Below, piece by piece: positions 55,846 through 64,000 of a stretch of DNA of 64,000 nucleotides. Every line of letters begins with the position of its first letter. Position 1 is the stretch's first letter. Origin of the DNA: Bradyrhizobium sp. 164 (GTDB taxonomy: Bacteria; Pseudomonadota; Alphaproteobacteria; Rhizobiales; Xanthobacteraceae). A model generated the notes under the pieces. It was not told the origin of the DNA and did not search any database. It worked only from the letters and a program-made list of their open reading frames with translations. The DNA lies in contig NZ_JADPKA010000095.1 in the NCBI RefSeq assembly GCF_023073715.1, forward strand, positions 1 through 64,000, read 5' to 3'. A program made the position numbers and the translations under genes.

Positions 55846-56490
55846 CTACGCGTGCCCGGCCTCGTTGGAGAGCATGCCGGGATCAATGCCGATTTTCTGC
55901 AAAGCGCGGTTGTATTTGTCGTCGACGTCGTCGCCGAAGATCAGATCCGCGTCCGCGTCGCAATGCAGCCAGCCGTTGCTCTGGATCTCGGTTTCGAGCT
56001 GGCCCGGCGCCCAGCCGGCATAGCCGAGCGCGAGGATGGCGTGCTTGGGGCCGGAGCCGTTGGCGATCGCGCGCAGGATGTCGACGGTCGCGGTGAGGCA
56101 GACGCCATCGTCGATCCGCAGCGTCGCATTCTCGATGTAGAAGTCGCTGGAATGCAGCACGAAACCACGGCCGGTGTCGACAGGACCGCCGCGCAGCACC
56201 TTCATGCTTTCGGCATTTTCCGGCAGCTTGATGTGCTCGCCCTTCTTGATGATGCCGAGCTGCATCAGGAGCTCGGGGAAATCGATGGAGCCCGCGGGAT
56301 GATTGACAATGATTCCCATCGCGCCTTCGGCGGAATGGGCGCAGAGATAGATCACGGAGCGCTCGAAACGGGGATCGCCCATCACGGGCATTGCAATCAG
56401 GAGCCGGCCGTCGAGATAACCGGCCGAATTGGGGAGCGCGGGGCCTGCGCTGCGGGTGCTGTCGCCCGTCCTCTTGCCTGTAGGAGCCAT
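55846..56490 (-). CDS. YqgE/AlgH family protein
   Basis: 214 residues from ATG 56490; a TTG upstream is less likely. Family motifs: GRLLIAMPVMGDPRFERSVIYLCAHS, then EGAMGIIVNHPAG, RGGPVDTGRGFVLHSSD and ILALGYAGWAPGQLETEI. Members are cytoplasmic and of unknown biochemical function; the name AlgH comes from Pseudomonas alginate regulation, which need not apply here. Convergent with the TfdA-like gene and divergent from the DsbD-N gene. Confidence 0.93.
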   Translation of the reverse strand: MAPTGKRTGDSTRSAGPALPNSAGYLDGRLLIAMPVMGDPRFERSVIYLCAHSAEGAMGIIVNHPAGSIDFPELLMQLGIIKKGEHIKLPENAESMKVLRGGPVDTGRGFVLHSSDFYIENATLRIDDGVCLTATVDILRAIANGSGPKHAILALGYAGWAPGQLETEIQSNGWLHCDADADLIFGDDVDDKYNRALQKIGIDPGMLSNEAGHA

Positions 56491-56631
56491 GGTGAAGCAC
56501 TCCGGTTTCAATTCCTATCCTGATGTCGGGCCCGGCCGCTGTCAAATCAAGGCTTGCAGAGACCTGGTTCAGATGCATCCATCACAAGCAATTCAATGGT
56601 TTGCCCTAGGGCGCCCCTGTAAAGACGTGCC

Positions 56632-57471
56632 ATGACCAGCATAGTTCCCCTGCGTGCGGCGATTGGCGTCGCGACAACCCTGATCGCAGCGTCGCTGGCA
56701 TCCGCAGCCCGTGCCGACGACGCTTCGCCGTGGCAGCGCGACGGACATTCCGCAGTGCGGCTGGTTGCGGGCTCGCGCAGCGGCGCTGTCCTGCTTGGCG
56801 GTATCGCGTTCCAGCTCCAACCGGGATGGAAGACCTACTGGCGCGTGCCCGGCGACTCCGGCGTTCCGCCGCGGTTCGACTTCTCCAAGTCGGACAATGT
56901 CGAAGCGGTGACCGTGATGTGGCCGGCGCCGCTGAAGTTCGACGACGGCGCGGGCGGCCATTCGATCGGCTACCGCGACCAGATCGTGCTGCCCCTGCGC
57001 ATCGTCGCCAAGGCCGCCGACAAGCCGGTGACCTTGCGCGCCGAGATCAACTATGCGGTGTGCGAGAAGCTCTGCATTCCCGTCGAAGCCCGCGCCGAAC
57101 TCGGCTTCAACAGCGTCGCCTCGACCGAGGACGCCAATCTGCGCGCGGCGCTGGACACCGTGCCCAAGCCGGCCAATATCGGCGATCCCAATCCGCTTAC
57201 CATCCGCGACGTCAAGCGCGAGGGCAACAAGGTGGTCGTCGACGTGGTCGCGCCGGCGGACGCGCGCAACATCAATCTGTTCGTGGAAGGGCCGACACCC
57301 GATTGGGCGCTGCCGATTCCGGCCCCGGTCCATCACAGCCCGCCGGACGTGAAGCGATTTTCCTTCGAGCTCGAGGGGCTGCCGCCGGGCGCCAAGCCCG
57401 ACGGTGCGGCGCTGAAGTTCACGCTGGTGGGACCGGACAGGTCGTACGAGTTCAATACGAACTTGGAGTAG
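56632..57471 (+). CDS. Exported DsbD N-terminal-domain-like protein
   Basis: 279 residues with a signal peptide (VATTLIAASLASAARA). The mature part has FQLQPGWKTYWRVPGDSGVPP, and NYAVCEKLCIPVEA, a CxxxC motif found in the periplasmic alpha domain of DsbD (PF11412). It lacks the DsbD membrane and thioredoxin domains, so it is a free-standing version that presumably exchanges thiols with another electron carrier in the periplasm. The partner is not nearby. Confidence 0.85.
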   Translation: MTSIVPLRAAIGVATTLIAASLASAARADDASPWQRDGHSAVRLVAGSRSGAVLLGGIAFQLQPGWKTYWRVPGDSGVPPRFDFSKSDNVEAVTVMWPAPLKFDDGAGGHSIGYRDQIVLPLRIVAKAADKPVTLRAEINYAVCEKLCIPVEARAELGFNSVASTEDANLRAALDTVPKPANIGDPNPLTIRDVKREGNKVVVDVVAPADARNINLFVEGPTPDWALPIPAPVHHSPPDVKRFSFELEGLPPGAKPDGAALKFTLVGPDRSYEFNTNLE

Positions 57472-57472
57472 C

Positions 57473-57625
57473 GTCGTCCCAACCCGAGCCGTGGTCCGGG
57501 ACAAGCGCAGCGAATCGGAGCGCGGACCCACTACCCCAGGGAGTAGTGGTGGCGCGAACTCGTCGCCCCGAGCCTTCGTCCAACTTCTCCCTGGGGCAAC
57601 GGGTCCTGGCCTTCGCCGGGACGAC
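57473..57625. repeat. Palindromic intergenic repeat, family D
   Basis: CGTCGTCCCAACCCGAGCCG ... GCCTTCGCCGGGACGACG. The interior has CCCTGGGGCAACGGGTCCTGG and an inverted CCCAGGGAGTAGTGG. Confidence 0.65.
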
Positions 57626-57727
57626 GTTGCGGTTTCTACAGCACGCCCACCCAACCGAATCTTAACGAGTGGTTGCTAATTCCCGGGCCTGCCGCAGTAT
57701 GCGGACGGGGAACTCGAATTGGCCGTG

Positions 57728-59086
57728 ATGGATGCACAACCCGCAACGACCGGACCAGCCGGGTTGATCGCGCGGCTGCGCGGCACGCTGACGGGCGGCT
57801 CGAGCGAGGCCTCGCTGACGCGGCGGCTGGCCGCCATCATCTTCGTCATCCGCCTCATCAGTGCAGGCCTCGCCTATGTCTCGCAGATTCTGCTCGCGCG
57901 CTGGATGGGCACGTCCGACTACGGCATCTATGTCTATGTCTGGACCTGGGTGCTGCTGCTCGGCAGCATGATGGATTTCGGCATCTCCGCTTCCGCGCAA
58001 AAGATCATTCCGGAGTACCGCGCCAGCGGCGCGCACGCGTTGCTGCGCGGCTTTCTCTCCGGCAGCCGCTGGCTCACCTTTATCGTCTCGGCGCTGGTGT
58101 CGCTCGGTCTTGCCGGCATCGTCAGGCTGCTGTCACCCTGGATCGATCCGGCCGAGGTGCTGCCGCTCTATATCGGCTGCATGACGCTGCCGGCCTTCGT
58201 CGTCGCCAACACCCAGGACGGCATCGCGCGCTCGCACGACTGGATGCAGCTCGGCCTGATGCCGCAATTCATCATCCGACAGGCGCTGATCATCGGCATC
58301 ACGGCGTGCGCCTTCCTGCTCGGCTATCATCTCGGCGCAGTCGCTGCGATGGTCGCGAGCCTAGGTGCGGTGTGGATCGCGATGGCCGGGCAGATGCTGG
58401 TGCTGAACCGCAAGCTCGCCGATCACATCGAGCCGGGCCCCAAGGCCTACGACATCGGCGGCTGGCTGGCCGTCTCGCTGCCGATCCTGCTGGTCGAGAG
58501 CTTCTACCTGCTGCTGTCCTACACCGACGTGCTGGTGCTCCAGCAGTTCCGCTCCTCTGACGAGGTCGGCGTCTATTTCGCCGTGGTGAAGACCCTGGCG
58601 CTGGTTTCCTTCATCCACTACGCGATGTCGGCGACGACGGCGCATCGCTTCGCCGAATACAACGCAAGCGGCGACAAGGCGCGGCTGTCTGCCTATGTGA
58701 CGCACGCCATCAGCTGGACGTTCTGGCCGTCGCTGGCGGCGACCATCGTGCTGCTTGCGTTCGGCAAGCCGCTGCTCTGGCTGTTCGGGCCGCAATTCAC
58801 CGTTGGCTACGATATCATGTTCGTCGCCGCGATCGGGCTGGTGGTGCGCTCCGCAATCGGGCCGGTGGAGCGGCTGCTCAACATGCTGGGCCAGCAGAAG
58901 ATCTGCGCGCTCGCTTATGCGCTGGCTTTCGTGATGAACGTCGTGCTCTGCATCGCGCTGGTACCGCGCTACGGCGGCCACGGCGCCGCGGCCGCGACCT
59001 CGATCTCGCTCACCTTCGAGACGGTGCTCCTGTTCTGGATCGTGCGGCAGCGCCTCGGCCTGCACGTGCTGGCGTTTGGCAAATAG
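57728..59086 (+). CDS. Polysaccharide flippase (Wzx/PST-type)
   Basis: 452 residues from ATG 57728; TTG 57719 is also in frame. About 12 membrane helices span the protein. The N-terminal motif SQILLARWMGTSDYGIYVYVWTW and the last third (LFGPQFTVGYDIMFVAAIGLVVRS, then PVERLLNMLGQQK) are the pattern of lipopolysaccharide repeat-unit flippases. It moves lipid-linked sugar units across the inner membrane. No glycosyltransferases are adjacent. Confidence 0.88.
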   Translation: MDAQPATTGPAGLIARLRGTLTGGSSEASLTRRLAAIIFVIRLISAGLAYVSQILLARWMGTSDYGIYVYVWTWVLLLGSMMDFGISASAQKIIPEYRASGAHALLRGFLSGSRWLTFIVSALVSLGLAGIVRLLSPWIDPAEVLPLYIGCMTLPAFVVANTQDGIARSHDWMQLGLMPQFIIRQALIIGITACAFLLGYHLGAVAAMVASLGAVWIAMAGQMLVLNRKLADHIEPGPKAYDIGGWLAVSLPILLVESFYLLLSYTDVLVLQQFRSSDEVGVYFAVVKTLALVSFIHYAMSATTAHRFAEYNASGDKARLSAYVTHAISWTFWPSLAATIVLLAFGKPLLWLFGPQFTVGYDIMFVAAIGLVVRSAIGPVERLLNMLGQQKICALAYALAFVMNVVLCIALVPRYGGHGAAAATSISLTFETVLLFWIVRQRLGLHVLAFGK

Positions 59087-59271
59087 CGACCCGCGACCCT
59101 GCTCCTGGGGAACGGCGCGTTCGCAGCATGCATGGGAACGAAGCGAAATTCCTACCGATTTGCCGTCCGCAGCATGATTTTTCTTATTGGACCCAGGCAG
59201 TTGCATGCGGGAGGAATTTCATTCTACGTCGTGTTGCTCAACCGACGAGATCCACCTAAGATTCCCCTGAC

Positions 59272-60096
59272 ATGTTTGATCCACTCTACGTCGCCTCTGG
59301 ATTCGGCGTCGGCTTGCTCGTCGGCATGACCGGCGTTGGCGGCGGTTCGTTGATGACGCCGCTGCTGATCCTGTTGTTCGGCATTCATCCCTCCACGGCG
59401 GTCGGGACCGACCTGCTCTATGCCGCCGCCACCAAGACCGGCGGCAGCGTGGTGCATGGCTGGTCGCGTAGCGTGCACTGGCCGGCGGTGCTGCGACTCG
59501 CCTGCGGCAGCATTCCAGCGAGCGCGGTGACGCTGCTGGTGCTGTGGAAGCTCGACCTCAGAAGCGATTCCGAGCGTAGCCTCGTCAATCTCGTGCTGTG
59601 CTTCGCGCTGATCCTGACTGCGACGTCGCTGATCTTCCGCAAGGCGATCATGGATCGCTACCGCAAACGCCTCGAGCAGGTCGACGAGCGCACCACCGCG
59701 ATCGCGACCGTGATCACCGGAATCGTGCTCGGCGTGCTGGTCTCGATCTCGTCGGTCGGCGCCGGCGCAGTCGGCGTCACTGTGCTCCTGCTGCTCTATC
59801 CGCGCCTGCCGATGGCGAGCATCGTCGGCTCCGACATCGCCCATGCGGTGCCGCTGACGCTGGTTGCCGGCATCGGACACTGGGCGCTCGGTGACGTCGA
59901 CTGGGCGCTGATGGGCGTGCTGCTGCTGGGCTCGCTGCCCGGCATCATCGTCGGCAGTTTTAGCGCAACGCGCGTGCCCGAGACGGTGCTGCGCCTGACG
60001 CTGGCGAGCGTGCTGTTCGTGGTCGCCGGCAAGATCATGTTCGCGGAATTGAATTTGTCGTCGGCGATCGTGACGGCGCTAGCGTGGACGCATTAG
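59272..60096 (+). CDS. TauE/SafE family membrane permease
   Basis: 274 residues with about eight membrane helices. The duplicated family motif is seen as GLLVGMTGVGGGSLMTPLLIL (first half) and VSISSVGAGAVGVTVLLLL (second half), with HPSTAVGTDLLYAA and IVGSDIAHAVPLTLVAG (D-containing loops). Family members export sulfite, sulfoacetate or other organosulfonates. CysA, a sulfate importer part, lies 2.9 kb downstream, but no link is proven. Confidence 0.9.
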   Translation: MFDPLYVASGFGVGLLVGMTGVGGGSLMTPLLILLFGIHPSTAVGTDLLYAAATKTGGSVVHGWSRSVHWPAVLRLACGSIPASAVTLLVLWKLDLRSDSERSLVNLVLCFALILTATSLIFRKAIMDRYRKRLEQVDERTTAIATVITGIVLGVLVSISSVGAGAVGVTVLLLLYPRLPMASIVGSDIAHAVPLTLVAGIGHWALGDVDWALMGVLLLGSLPGIIVGSFSATRVPETVLRLTLASVLFVVAGKIMFAELNLSSAIVTALAWTH

Positions 60097-60120
60097 CCAG
60101 AGACCGCGCCCCACTCTCAG

Positions 60121-60293
60121 TGTTATCGCCCGGCTTGACCGGGCGATCCAGTATTCCGAGAAAGCTGTGATTGAATCGATAAGCCGCGGCGTACTTGATG
60201 CCCCGGTCCCGTCTCCGCCAAGGCTACGCCGGGGCCACAAGGGTACTCGGCCCGCCGGAGCTTTAGCGAAGGCGGCAAGCCGGGGCATGACAG
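60121..60293. repeat. Palindromic intergenic repeat, family B, with a nested second palindrome
   Basis: The family B frame (GCCCGGCTTGACCGGGC, GATCCAGTATTCCGAGAAAG, CCGCGGCGTACTTGATGC) is interrupted by an extra inverted-repeat unit. That unit has TCTCCGCCAAGGCTACGCCG on one side and CGGAGCTTTAGCGAAGGCGG on the other. The family B end CAAGCCGGGGCATGACAG follows. Confidence 0.8.
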
Positions 60294-60315
60294 CGAGCTA
60301 GCTGAACCGCGCGAA

Positions 60316-61104
60316 CTACTCCGCCGTCCAGCCGCCGTCGATCGACAGATTGCTGCCGGTGATCTGCGCGGCATCGTCGCTGCACAGGAACAGGGCGAGC
60401 GCGGCAACCTGCTCGGAGGTGACGAACTCCTTGGTCGGCTGCGCGTCGAGCAGCACGTCGTTGATAACCTGCTCGCGCGTCAGATTGCGCGCCTTCATCG
60501 TGTCGGGGATCTGCTTCTCCACCAGCGGCGTCCAGACATAGCCCGGGCTGATGCAGTTGCAGGTGATCTTGTGGGTCGCGACCTCCAGCGCCACGGTTTT
60601 GGTGAGACCGGCGATGCCGTGCTTGGCCGACACGTAAGCCGATTTGAAGGGCGAGGCGACGAGTGAGTGTGCAGACGCCGTGTTGATGATGCGGCCCCAG
60701 CCCTTCTTCTTCATGCCGGGCACGGCGGCACGGATGGCATGGAAGGCCGACGACAGGTTGATGGCGATGATCTGGTCCCACTTCTCGAGCGGAAACTCCT
60801 CGATCGGCGAGACGAACTGGATGCCGGCATTGTTGACGAGAATGTCGACCGAGCCAAACGTCTTCTCGCCCAGCGCGATCATCCCGGCGATCTCGGCGGG
60901 CTTGGTCATGTCGGCGGGCGAGTAGATCACCTTGACCTTGAACTCGGATTCGATCTTGGTGCGCTCCTTCTCGATGTCCTCGGGCGAGCCGAAGCCGTTG
61001 ATGACCACGTTGGCGCCGGCGGCGGCGAAGGCGCGTGCGTAAGCGAGCCCGATGCCGCTGGTCGACCCGGTCACGACCGCGTTCTTGCCTGACAGACTAC
61101 CCAT
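60316..61104 (-). CDS. bdhA: D-3-hydroxybutyrate dehydrogenase
   Basis: 262 residues, SDR family. Cofactor motif AVVTGSTSGIGLAYARAFAA, VNNAGIQFVSPIE, active site NTASAHSLVASPFKSAYVSAKHG (Ser, Tyr, Lys), and the BdhA-specific YVWTPLVEKQIPDT, then GSNLSIDGGW. It oxidises 3-hydroxybutyrate to acetoacetate with NAD in polyhydroxybutyrate breakdown. The patatin-type gene ends two bases upstream, so the two form one operon. Confidence 0.95.
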   Translation of the reverse strand: MGSLSGKNAVVTGSTSGIGLAYARAFAAAGANVVINGFGSPEDIEKERTKIESEFKVKVIYSPADMTKPAEIAGMIALGEKTFGSVDILVNNAGIQFVSPIEEFPLEKWDQIIAINLSSAFHAIRAAVPGMKKKGWGRIINTASAHSLVASPFKSAYVSAKHGIAGLTKTVALEVATHKITCNCISPGYVWTPLVEKQIPDTMKARNLTREQVINDVLLDAQPTKEFVTSEQVAALALFLCSDDAAQITGSNLSIDGGWTAE

Positions 61105-61105
61105 T

Positions 61106-62281
61106 CTATTCGCTCCTTTTTGCCGGGGGTGCGGTGACGTCCCCCGTGAGATCGTAGGTCACCATGGTCTCGCCGGACTGCGGCTTATCGAGCCAATCCT
61201 TGTGGCGCATCGACAGATGCACGTCGCGCACCCCGGCTTCCCAATGCTCGACCATGGCGACATGCGAGAAGTCGTAATCCTTGGACGAGGATTCGTAGTT
61301 CTTGCTGCGATAGATCAGATGCACCACCGTGACGGTGCTTTCGCGCGAGGCTTTCGCGAGGAATTCGACGGACGGATCGTTCTTCAGGTAATCCGGCAAC
61401 TTGCTGATGAGATCTCGCACGGCCCTGCGGGCGTTGTGCAGCTGCTTGTTCTTGTCGGTGTTCATCCGCGTGCGGCTGGAATAGCGGATGTCTTTCTCGC
61501 GCTCGGCGGCTTCGAGCAGCGAGGTCGGCAGATCGCCGCGCGCGGAAAACAGGTCGACCTGGAAGATCAGCATGTCGCGGTCGACCTCGGCATCGAGCAC
61601 GTAGTCGAGCGGCGTGTTGGAGGCGATGCCGCCGTCCCAGTAATGCTCGCCCTCGATCACGACGGACGGAAAGCCCGGCGGCAGCGCGCCGGAGGCCATG
61701 ATGTGCTCGGGCCCGATGGTCTTGCCGAGCTTCTTGAACGCGTAATTGTCGAAATATTTGAAGTTGCCGGAGGTGACGCCGACCGCGCCGACGGACAAGC
61801 GCGTCTTCAGATCGTTGATGCGGTCGAAATCGACCAGACGCTCCAGCGTTTTCTTGAGCGGCGCGGTGTCGTAATAGCTTTCCGCCTCGGGGTGCCCCGG
61901 TGGCCAGAGCGGCGCCGGCGGAACGCGGGGTACGAAGAAGCCGGGCACGCCGAAGGTCGCGATCAGCGCTGCGCTCGTCGAATTGAACAGCTCGCGGCTG
62001 CGATCGCTCTTGCCGATCGGCTTCCACGGCACCGGCGCCGACACCATCTCCCAGAATTCCTTCAACCGCTTGACGCGGGTATGGCCCTCATTGCCGGCGA
62101 TGATGGCTGCGTTGATAGCACCGATCGAGATGCCGGCGACCCATTCCGGCTCGAAGCCGTAGCCGCATAGCGCCTGGCAGGCGCCGGCCTGATACGAGCC
62201 GAGCGCGCCACCGCCCTGGAGGACCAGGACGCGTTGCGCATTCGCGGGGATGCTGGCGGTATCAGGACGATGATCTGTCAT
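61106..62281 (-). CDS. Patatin-like phospholipase with DUF3734
   Basis: 391 residues from ATG 62281; an upstream in-frame ATG is less likely. Patatin features: LVLQGGGALGSYQAGACQAL (oxyanion loop GGGxxG), GISIGAINAAIIAG (nucleophile GxSxG) and EGEHYWDGGIASNTPL (DG/A Asp). The C-terminal third (IDLFSAR-like, VVHLIYRSKNYE) matches DUF3734. Such enzymes hydrolyse acyl esters of lipids; with bdhA following two bases later, a role in polyhydroxybutyrate or lipid mobilisation is likely. Confidence 0.92.
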   Translation of the reverse strand: MTDHRPDTASIPANAQRVLVLQGGGALGSYQAGACQALCGYGFEPEWVAGISIGAINAAIIAGNEGHTRVKRLKEFWEMVSAPVPWKPIGKSDRSRELFNSTSAALIATFGVPGFFVPRVPPAPLWPPGHPEAESYYDTAPLKKTLERLVDFDRINDLKTRLSVGAVGVTSGNFKYFDNYAFKKLGKTIGPEHIMASGALPPGFPSVVIEGEHYWDGGIASNTPLDYVLDAEVDRDMLIFQVDLFSARGDLPTSLLEAAEREKDIRYSSRTRMNTDKNKQLHNARRAVRDLISKLPDYLKNDPSVEFLAKASRESTVTVVHLIYRSKNYESSSKDYDFSHVAMVEHWEAGVRDVHLSMRHKDWLDKPQSGETMVTYDLTGDVTAPPAKRSE

Positions 62282-62358
62282 GAGGGAACAATAGCAAAAG
62301 GCAAGCCACCGTGGCGACACTGCGCCGCGGCGTCAATGCATCCGGGATCAAGTCTGGC

Positions 62359-62862
62359 TTATCGAGGGTCCGCCGAAGCCAAGATCATGGTCCAGAACAC
62401 CTTGTATTTGGTGCCGGGAGCATAGCCCGCTGCGATGCCAAGTTTTGTGACACCGCTTTTGAGCATGTTGGCGCGGTGGGGTGGCGAGTCGCGCCAGCCG
62501 GAAAACGCTTCGGCGAGCGTATGATAGCCGGCCGAGACGTTCTCGACCGCCACGGTCGCGGGATAGCCGCCGGCGGCGAGCCGCTTGGCGAGTGGCGCGC
62601 GAACGTCATGGTCCATCTTGTTGGCGGCCGCCATAGCCTGGGACTGGGATTCGGCGAGCCGCATCAGATCGGGATCGATCACGACGGTGCTGAGCCCGTT
62701 GTTCTGGCGATATTGCGAGATCATCACGGCGGCAGCCTGCGCATCGAGCTTGGCGCCCGGGACCGCCATGTCGGTATACATGGACGGCTGCTGGACCGGC
62801 GCTTCGTTGCCGGCGCAGCCGGCTAGAAGCAAAGTGATGGATATTGCGGCCGCAGCGCGCAT
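62359..62862 (-). CDS. CAP-domain (SCP-like) lipoprotein
   Basis: 167 residues from ATG 62862 (MRAAAAISITLLLAGCAGN). The lipobox is LLAGC. The CAP domain has ISQYRQNNGLSTVVIDPDLMRLAESQSQAMA, KMDHDVRAPLAKRL, and AVENVSAGYHTLAEAFSGWRDSPPHRANMLKSG (SPPHRxNML is the family hallmark). Bacterial CAP proteins are exported and of mostly unknown role. Confidence 0.92.
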   Translation of the reverse strand: MRAAAAISITLLLAGCAGNEAPVQQPSMYTDMAVPGAKLDAQAAAVMISQYRQNNGLSTVVIDPDLMRLAESQSQAMAAANKMDHDVRAPLAKRLAAGGYPATVAVENVSAGYHTLAEAFSGWRDSPPHRANMLKSGVTKLGIAAGYAPGTKYKVFWTMILASADPR

Positions 62863-62951
62863 CAATCAGGCCCCCAAATGAGGGGCCGTTGTTGCATATC
62901 AACCGTGGCTGAAAGGTGAATTTTGAGGAAAATTTGACCCGACGAGGCGGC

Positions 62952-63989
62952 TCAAGCGCCCGCAAATATGCGGTAGCGGCGCGGCTCCAGCCCAATCGTG
63001 TCGCCGGCGCGCAGTTCCTTGTCGCGGGGGGCGTCGATCTCGATGGTCTCGCCACCTGATAGCGCGACCTCGGCGCGCTGCACGGGACCGAAATTGCGGA
63101 CATGCCGAATCGCGCCCTCGAAGGCGCCGCTGCCGGGCGGGCCCACCAGCATGTCGTGTCGCCGCACGAACAGTTTTGACGCGCCAGGCGCAAGCCCGTC
63201 CGCGGCAAGCCGCAGCGGCCGGTCGCCGAGCCTGATCACGCCGCCCTCGACCTGGATCGGCAGCTCGATGGATTCGCCGATGAAGCCGTGGACGAAGGCG
63301 GTCGCCGGACTTTCGTAGACGTCGTCGGGCGAGCCGATCTGCTCGATTCTGCCCTTGTCCATCACAACGACGCGGTTGGCGACTTCCAGCGCCTCTTCCT
63401 GGTCATGGGTGACGAAGATCGAGGTGACGTTGATCTCATGATGCAGTGAGCGCAGCCATCGGCGCAGCTCTTTGCGCACCTTGGCATCGAGCGCGCCGAA
63501 GGGTTCGTCGAGCAACAGGATGCGCGGCTCGATTGCGAGCGCGCGGGCGAGCGCGATGCGCTGGCGCTGACCGCCGGAGAGTTGGCTCGGATAGCGGTCG
63601 GCAAGCCAGTCGAGCTGCACGAGATCGAGCAGCTCCTTCACCCGCGTACGGATCGTGGCCTCGTCCTTGCGAACCGCGCGCGGCTGCACGCGCAGGCCGA
63701 AGGCGACGTTCTCGAACACCGTCATGTGGCGGAACAGCGCATAGTGCTGGAACACGAAGCCGACATGCCGTTCGCGCGCGCCCTGCGCCAGCGCGTCCTC
63801 GCCGTTGAAGGAGACGTCGCCAGCGTCGGGCCAGTCGAGGCCGGCGATGATCCGCAGCAGCGTGGTTTTGCCGGAGCCGGAGGGGCCGAGCAGCGCCAGC
63901 AGCTCGCCGTTGTCGACCTTAAGATCCACGCCGTCGAGGGCTTTAAAGCTGCCGAACTTCTTGACGAGATTCTTGACTTCAATGGTCAC
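62952..63989 (-). CDS. cysA: Sulfate/thiosulfate ABC transporter ATPase CysA
   Basis: 345 residues with a GTG start. Walker A LLGPSGSGKTTLLRII, Q-loop FVFQHYALFRHMTV, signature YPSQLSGGQRQRIALARAL, Walker B ILLLDEPFGALDAK, and the H-loop IFVTHDQEEALEVA. The C-terminal TOBE-like domain (about 240-345) matches CysA. It powers sulfate import through CysTW. Its start overlaps the end of the upstream frame (GTGA), as expected for cysW-cysA. Confidence 0.95.
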   Translation of the reverse strand: MTIEVKNLVKKFGSFKALDGVDLKVDNGELLALLGPSGSGKTTLLRIIAGLDWPDAGDVSFNGEDALAQGARERHVGFVFQHYALFRHMTVFENVAFGLRVQPRAVRKDEATIRTRVKELLDLVQLDWLADRYPSQLSGGQRQRIALARALAIEPRILLLDEPFGALDAKVRKELRRWLRSLHHEINVTSIFVTHDQEEALEVANRVVVMDKGRIEQIGSPDDVYESPATAFVHGFIGESIELPIQVEGGVIRLGDRPLRLAADGLAPGASKLFVRRHDMLVGPPGSGAFEGAIRHVRNFGPVQRAEVALSGGETIEIDAPRDKELRAGDTIGLEPRRYRIFAGA

Positions 63990-64000
63990 GGGGCTCGTGT
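63986..64000 (-). CDS. cysW: Probable cysW, last codons only
   Basis: The minus strand at the right edge gives ACA CGA GCC CCG TGA, a stop that overlaps the cysA start by four bases (GTGA). Position and overlap fit cysW, but only four codons are visible. Confidence 0.35.
   Translation of the reverse strand, partial: TRAP

Overview
The window is GC-rich alphaproteobacterial chromosome, most likely Bradyrhizobium or a close relative. The evidence is the ruvC-ruvA-ruvB cluster next to ybgC, the tkt-gap-pgk-fba sugar-phosphate cluster, ZapA with a 6S RNA and the formyl-THF cyclo-ligase, RcdA (DUF1465), DUF1192, CysA, BdhA, and many palindromic intergenic repeats of the kind seen in that group. 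Assignments come from reading motifs only; no database search was run.

Layout. 1-5.7 kb is accessory and decaying: the start of an RND-pump adaptor with its TetR regulator, a multiply frameshifted DUF993 gene, an IS21-family remnant, about 0.9 kb without recognisable genes, and a large serine recombinase whose 3' end lies exactly on a broken ybgC gene. 5.8-10.1 kb: metallophosphoesterase, ruvBAC and yebC, all minus strand. 10.3-13.6 kb: two cytoplasmic chemoreceptor-like proteins sharing an unusual C-terminal domain. 13.9-19.3 kb: an exported protein, a TPR protein, ymdB-like phosphoesterase, formyl-THF cyclo-ligase, 6S RNA, zapA and DUF4164. 19.7-29.2 kb: plus-strand carbon-metabolism run tkt, gap, pgk, class II fba, class I fba, a ThiE-like protein, a Sel1-repeat protein and an inositol monophosphatase. 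29.3-34.9 kb: RND pump and adaptor, then a frameshifted methyltransferase. 35.1-37.9 kb: MotA/ExbB-like and OmpA/MotB-like pair, GNAT and a small exported protein. 38-43 kb: ABC exporter, rpmE, rcdA, DUF1192 and quinone oxidoreductase. 43-48 kb: two c-di-GMP proteins, one frameshifted. 48.2-52.6 kb: galU, lytic transglycosylase and DUF459 protein. 52.6-59 kb: CsbD-like protein, two SDRs, a frameshifted TfdA-like dioxygenase, YqgE, a DsbD-N protein and a flippase. 59.2-64 kb: TauE exporter, bdhA, patatin, CAP-domain lipoprotein and cysA, with cysW cut off at the edge.

How it fits together. The chromosome is mostly housekeeping, with central carbon flow (tkt to fba), Holliday-junction processing (ruvABC), cell-cycle control (zapA, rcdA, 6S RNA) and envelope work (galU, flippase, transglycosylase, RND pump, OmpA pair). 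The most notable points are the recombinase-borne insertion inside ybgC, which separates it from the tol genes expected next to it; a pair of soluble receptors carrying a sensor-like domain after the signalling domain, one with a PilZ-like insert; an intrinsic terminator upstream of rcdA that implies an unannotated short transcript; and at least five families of palindromic repeats filling the intergenic gaps. Three otherwise well-preserved genes each carry a single frameshift, so either recent decay or residual sequence error must be considered. I found no CRISPR array, rRNA or tRNA, and no obvious new defence system.
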